Part shown: in pieces, positions 62,036 through 64,000 of the stretch
Layout: each line of letters starts with the position of its first letter
Numbering within the stretch: the first letter of the stretch is position 1
Source: Iningainema tapete BLCC-T55
GTDB lineage: Bacteria; Cyanobacteriota; Cyanobacteriia; Cyanobacteriales; Nostocaceae
Length of the DNA stretch: 64,000 bases
Assembly: GCF_014698965.1 (NCBI RefSeq)
Contig: NZ_JACXAE010000118.1
Location: 222,193-286,192 of the forward strand
Direction: 5' to 3'
Made by a program: the position numbers and the translations under genes
Notes under the pieces: model-generated
Seen by the model: only the letters and a program-made list of their open reading frames with translations
The model's database searches: none
Told to the model about the DNA's origin: nothing

Positions 62036-62290
62036 TTATCTATATTTAATTTTAAGCCAAAGAATTATGATGTTGAAAAACAATGTCACGCCGTTAGCAA
62101 GAATAATCGGCAAAGCTTGAAGATAAATCCCATATATTAGCCATATAAAAACGCCCAAATTAAAGGTAATCAGCATAATGAAAGAAACATCTTTAGCTGA
62201 TTTGCTTTGCCATGTTTTCAGCAACTGCGGCAAAAATGAAAGTGTGGTTAATGTAGCTGCTAATAATCCTAATATCGTAATAAAATCCAT
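62036..62290 (-). CDS. SemiSWEET / PQ-loop sugar transporter-like protein
   Basis: The protein, about 84 residues from ATG 62290, has three membrane helices and the PQ motif in LSFLPQLLKTWQSKSAKDVS, followed by FIWLIYGIYLQALPIILANG. SemiSWEETs dimerise to carry sugars across the plasma membrane by facilitated diffusion. Upstream ATGs at 62302 and 62311 would extend the N-terminus by a few residues. The substrate is unproven. Confidence 0.85.
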   Translation of the reverse strand: MDFITILGLLAATLTTLSFLPQLLKTWQSKSAKDVSFIMLITFNLGVFIWLIYGIYLQALPIILANGVTLFFNIIILWLKIKYR

Positions 62291-62512
62291 GAGATGCATT
62301 CCTGGTGACATAATACATTTAATGAGGAGAAATGCTAAATGTCAACTTTGTATTAATGGTTTAATTGTCTCTGAGAAAACTAACAATTAATTTACAGAAT
62401 AAAGTGTTATTGATAGAAGTTTAAAACCACAGATGCACACAGATTAACACAGATAAATTATTGGTATCAATCTGTAGAAATGTGCTGTTTTATTTTTGTT
62501 TCAATAAAATAA

Positions 62513-62540
62513 GGTGCGTTAGGCTATGCCGTAACGCACC
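62513..62540 (-). terminator. Hairpin after aroC
   Basis: GGTGCGTTA and TAACGCACC form a 9-bp stem. On the minus strand it is followed by a T-rich run (TTATTTTATT), and it lies about 20 bp beyond the aroC stop. It is also a dispersed repeat of the GGGTGCGTTA type. Confidence 0.55.
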
Positions 62541-62562
62541 CTACGTTTCTATGTTGATTGTA

Positions 62563-63651
62563 TTATATTACCTTGCACTGTCCGTGATGGCGCAACAAGT
62601 GATCGCACAGTACTAGGGCTACCATCGCCTCAACCATCGGTACAGCACGCGGTAACACACAAGGATCGTGTCTTCCTTTCCCGGCTAAAACCGTCTCTTC
62701 ACCTTCATTAGTTACTGTCTTTTGCTCTTTTCTAATAGTGGCTGTCGGCTTAAACGCTACACGCAAAATAATATTTTCACCATTGGAAATTCCGCCTTGA
62801 ATTCCCCCTGAACGGTTAGTTACCGTGCGGATTTCACCATTCTCATCAATATAAAATTCGTCGTTATGCTCAATCCCGGTTAGCAGTGTTCCCGCAAAAC
62901 CTGAACCAATTTCAAAGCCTTTGCTAGCTGGCAGAGACATCACACCCTTAGCGATATCAGCTTCTAATTTATCAAAAACTGGTTCGCCCAAACCCTTCGG
63001 TACATTTCGCGCTACACATTCTACCACACCGCCAATCGAATCACCTTGTCTACCAGTTTGTTCAATTAATTCAATCATCCGTTCTGCACAGTCTGCATCA
63101 GGACAGCGGACGATGTTGCTTTCTACTTGCTCTAAAGTAACGATGTTCGGATCGACAACGCCTTCTAAATCTTTGATGCGTTTGACATAACCTATCACTT
63201 CTACATTAGCAACTTGACGGAGGATTTTTTTAGCGATCGCACCTGCTGCGACTCTTCCAATTGTCTCCCGCGCCGACGATCTACCACCACCCTGCCAATT
63301 GCGAATACCATACTTTGCATCATAAGTTGCATCCGCATGAGAAGGACGATACTTTTGCGACATCTCATCATAATCTTGAGAGCGAGTATCTTTGTTGCGC
63401 ACTAAAATAGATATTGGTGTTCCCAGCGTTTTCCCTTCAAATACCCCTGAAAGAATCTCGCAGCTATCTGCTTCCTTGCGAGGCGTTGTAATCTTACTTT
63501 GTCCTGGACGTCTTCTATCCAATTCTACTTGAATTTCCTCCGCCGAAATCTCCAATTGCGGAGGACAACCATCAATTACAACCCCCACACCGCCGCCGTG
63601 GGACTCGCCAAAAGTGGTAATGCGAAACAAATGCCCAAAAGTATTGCCCAT
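62563..63651 (-). CDS. aroC: Chorismate synthase
   Basis: This 362-residue FMN-dependent enzyme makes chorismate from EPSP, the last shared step of aromatic amino-acid, quinone and folate synthesis. All signatures are present: [17 protein letters not shown] near the start, [17 protein letters not shown] in the middle, and [20 protein letters not shown] near the end. It is monocistronic. Confidence 0.97.
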   Translation of the reverse strand: MGNTFGHLFRITTFGESHGGGVGVVIDGCPPQLEISAEEIQVELDRRRPGQSKITTPRKEADSCEILSGVFEGKTLGTPISILVRNKDTRSQDYDEMSQKYRPSHADATYDAKYGIRNWQGGGRSSARETIGRVAAGAIAKKILRQVANVEVIGYVKRIKDLEGVVDPNIVTLEQVESNIVRCPDADCAERMIELIEQTGRQGDSIGGVVECVARNVPKGLGEPVFDKLEADIAKGVMSLPASKGFEIGSGFAGTLLTGIEHNDEFYIDENGEIRTVTNRSGGIQGGISNGENIILRVAFKPTATIRKEQKTVTNEGEETVLAGKGRHDPCVLPRAVPMVEAMVALVLCDHLLRHHGQCKVI

Positions 63652-63846
63652 GATGTTGCGGTATTAACAAGCGCTTGTATTTTATCTTAACAAGATTCTC
63701 TCATTACCAAGCCACAGCAAGCATTATATTCTATTACTCATTTCTTTGACATTTTTGCTGATTGTTTCGATTCTTAACACAACTTTCTTCTGGTACGGGC
63801 ATCTTGCCCGTCTTTTCATCAGGGCGGGCTTTCCTGCCCACCCCAC

Positions 63847-63882
63847 AAAACCAAAAAGCACCCCCAAAATTGGCAGGTGCTT
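63847..63882 (-). terminator. Intrinsic terminator of psbA
   Basis: On the minus strand AAGCACCTGCCA and TGGGGGTGCTTTTTGGTTTT form a stem followed by a T-rich tail, about 45 bp after the psbA stop. Confidence 0.7.
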
Positions 63883-63888
63883 GTGAAG

Positions 63889-63914
63889 AAGACGCCCCAC
63901 CGGGGCGTCTCTAC
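63889..63914. repeat. GTAGAGACG-family palindrome
   Basis: AGACGCCCCACCGGGGCGTCTCTAC lies between the psbA stop and its terminator. Confidence 0.75.
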
Positions 63915-63925
63915 ATTATTCGCGA

Positions 63926-64000
63926 TTAACCGTTGATAGCAGGAGCTTCAACTGCTGCCAAATCTAGAGGGAAGTTGTGAGCGTTGCGCTCGTGCATTAC
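63926..64000 (-). CDS. psbA: Photosystem II D1 protein, C-terminal end (partial)
   Basis: The minus strand encodes MHERNAHNFPLDLAAVEAPA followed by ING and a stop, the universal cyanobacterial D1 C-terminus. The His and Glu of HER and HN are ligands near the manganese cluster. The C-terminal part after DLA is the extension removed by CtpA processing. The gene continues beyond the window edge. Confidence 0.97.
   Translation of the reverse strand, partial: VMHERNAHNFPLDLAAVEAPAING

Larger units (their letters stand above)
63652..63925. other. Spacer between aroC and psbA
   Basis: The spacer contains ACGGGCATCTTGCCCGT and GGGCGGGCTTTCCTGCCCACCC elements, the psbA terminator (63847-63882) and a GTAGAGACG palindrome (63889-63914). 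The aroC promoter must also lie here. I see no gene. Confidence 0.6.

Overview
The window is chromosomal DNA of a cyanobacterium, most likely a filamentous heterocyst-forming one (Nostocales; this rank is inference). The evidence seen is: a psbA 3' end, crtW, a high-light-inducible protein, a dnaE gene ending in a split-intein half, a fbp-tal-zwf-opcA block, many HIP1 octamers (GCGATCGC), heptameric short tandem repeats, and many copies of palindromes of the type GTAGAGACG...CGTCTCTAC and AGATCCCCGACTT...AAGTCGGGGATCT. No tRNA, rRNA or CRISPR array was recognised.

Layout. 1-10 kb: GNAT acetyltransferase, lactate/glycolate oxidase, a broken methyltransferase, a deleted nuclease, an MFS transporter, a truncated hybrid kinase, a B12-binding-type protein, a protealysin-like protease with its emfourin-like inhibitor, and moaD. 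10-21 kb: repeat-rich spacer, SDF symporter, dnaE N-half with intein N-half, a frameshifted Uma2 gene, a VapC-type toxin-antitoxin pair, and an amino-acid decarboxylase plus BioA-like aminotransferase block flanked by two copies of an antitoxin 5' end. 21-31 kb: PEP-CTERM protein, DsbA-like protein, HigBA, SLH porin, and a tight four-gene operon (PqqD-like, ATP-grasp, PLP decarboxylase, urea-transporter/M23 fusion). 31-38 kb: DesK/NarL two-component pair, a receiver-kinase deletion fusion, intradiol dioxygenase, Uma2 genes, an aspartyl-protease pair and an orphan Dam-type methylase. 38-46 kb: cobyrinate diamide synthase, then opcA, zwf, tal and fbp. 46-54 kb: RRM protein, nrdJ interrupted by a probable group I intron, PPOX-type protein, cysE and a DUF3352 lipoprotein. 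54-64 kb: rhodanese, hrcA, two tandem membrane paralogs, crtW, hli, SDR, a collapsed giant kinase gene, a radical SAM protein, SemiSWEET, aroC and psbA.

Working together: fbp-tal-zwf-opcA supplies the oxidative pentose phosphate pathway. cbiA serves cobalamin synthesis and nrdJ uses cobalamin. The protease/inhibitor pair, VapC/antitoxin and HigBA are self-contained modules. The least explained system is the operon at 25.9-30.7 kb, which looks like a small biosynthetic or transport unit for an amino-acid-derived compound.

Two themes run through the window. First, many genes have lost internal segments while keeping both ends (nuclease, receiver-kinase fusion, giant kinase, hybrid kinase). Second, dispersed palindromes and minisatellites sit in frame inside coding sequences (cbiA twice, the porin signal region, the hybrid-kinase linker). 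The strongest individual finding is the roughly 291-nt intervening sequence in nrdJ, whose ends and guide sequence fit a group I intron.
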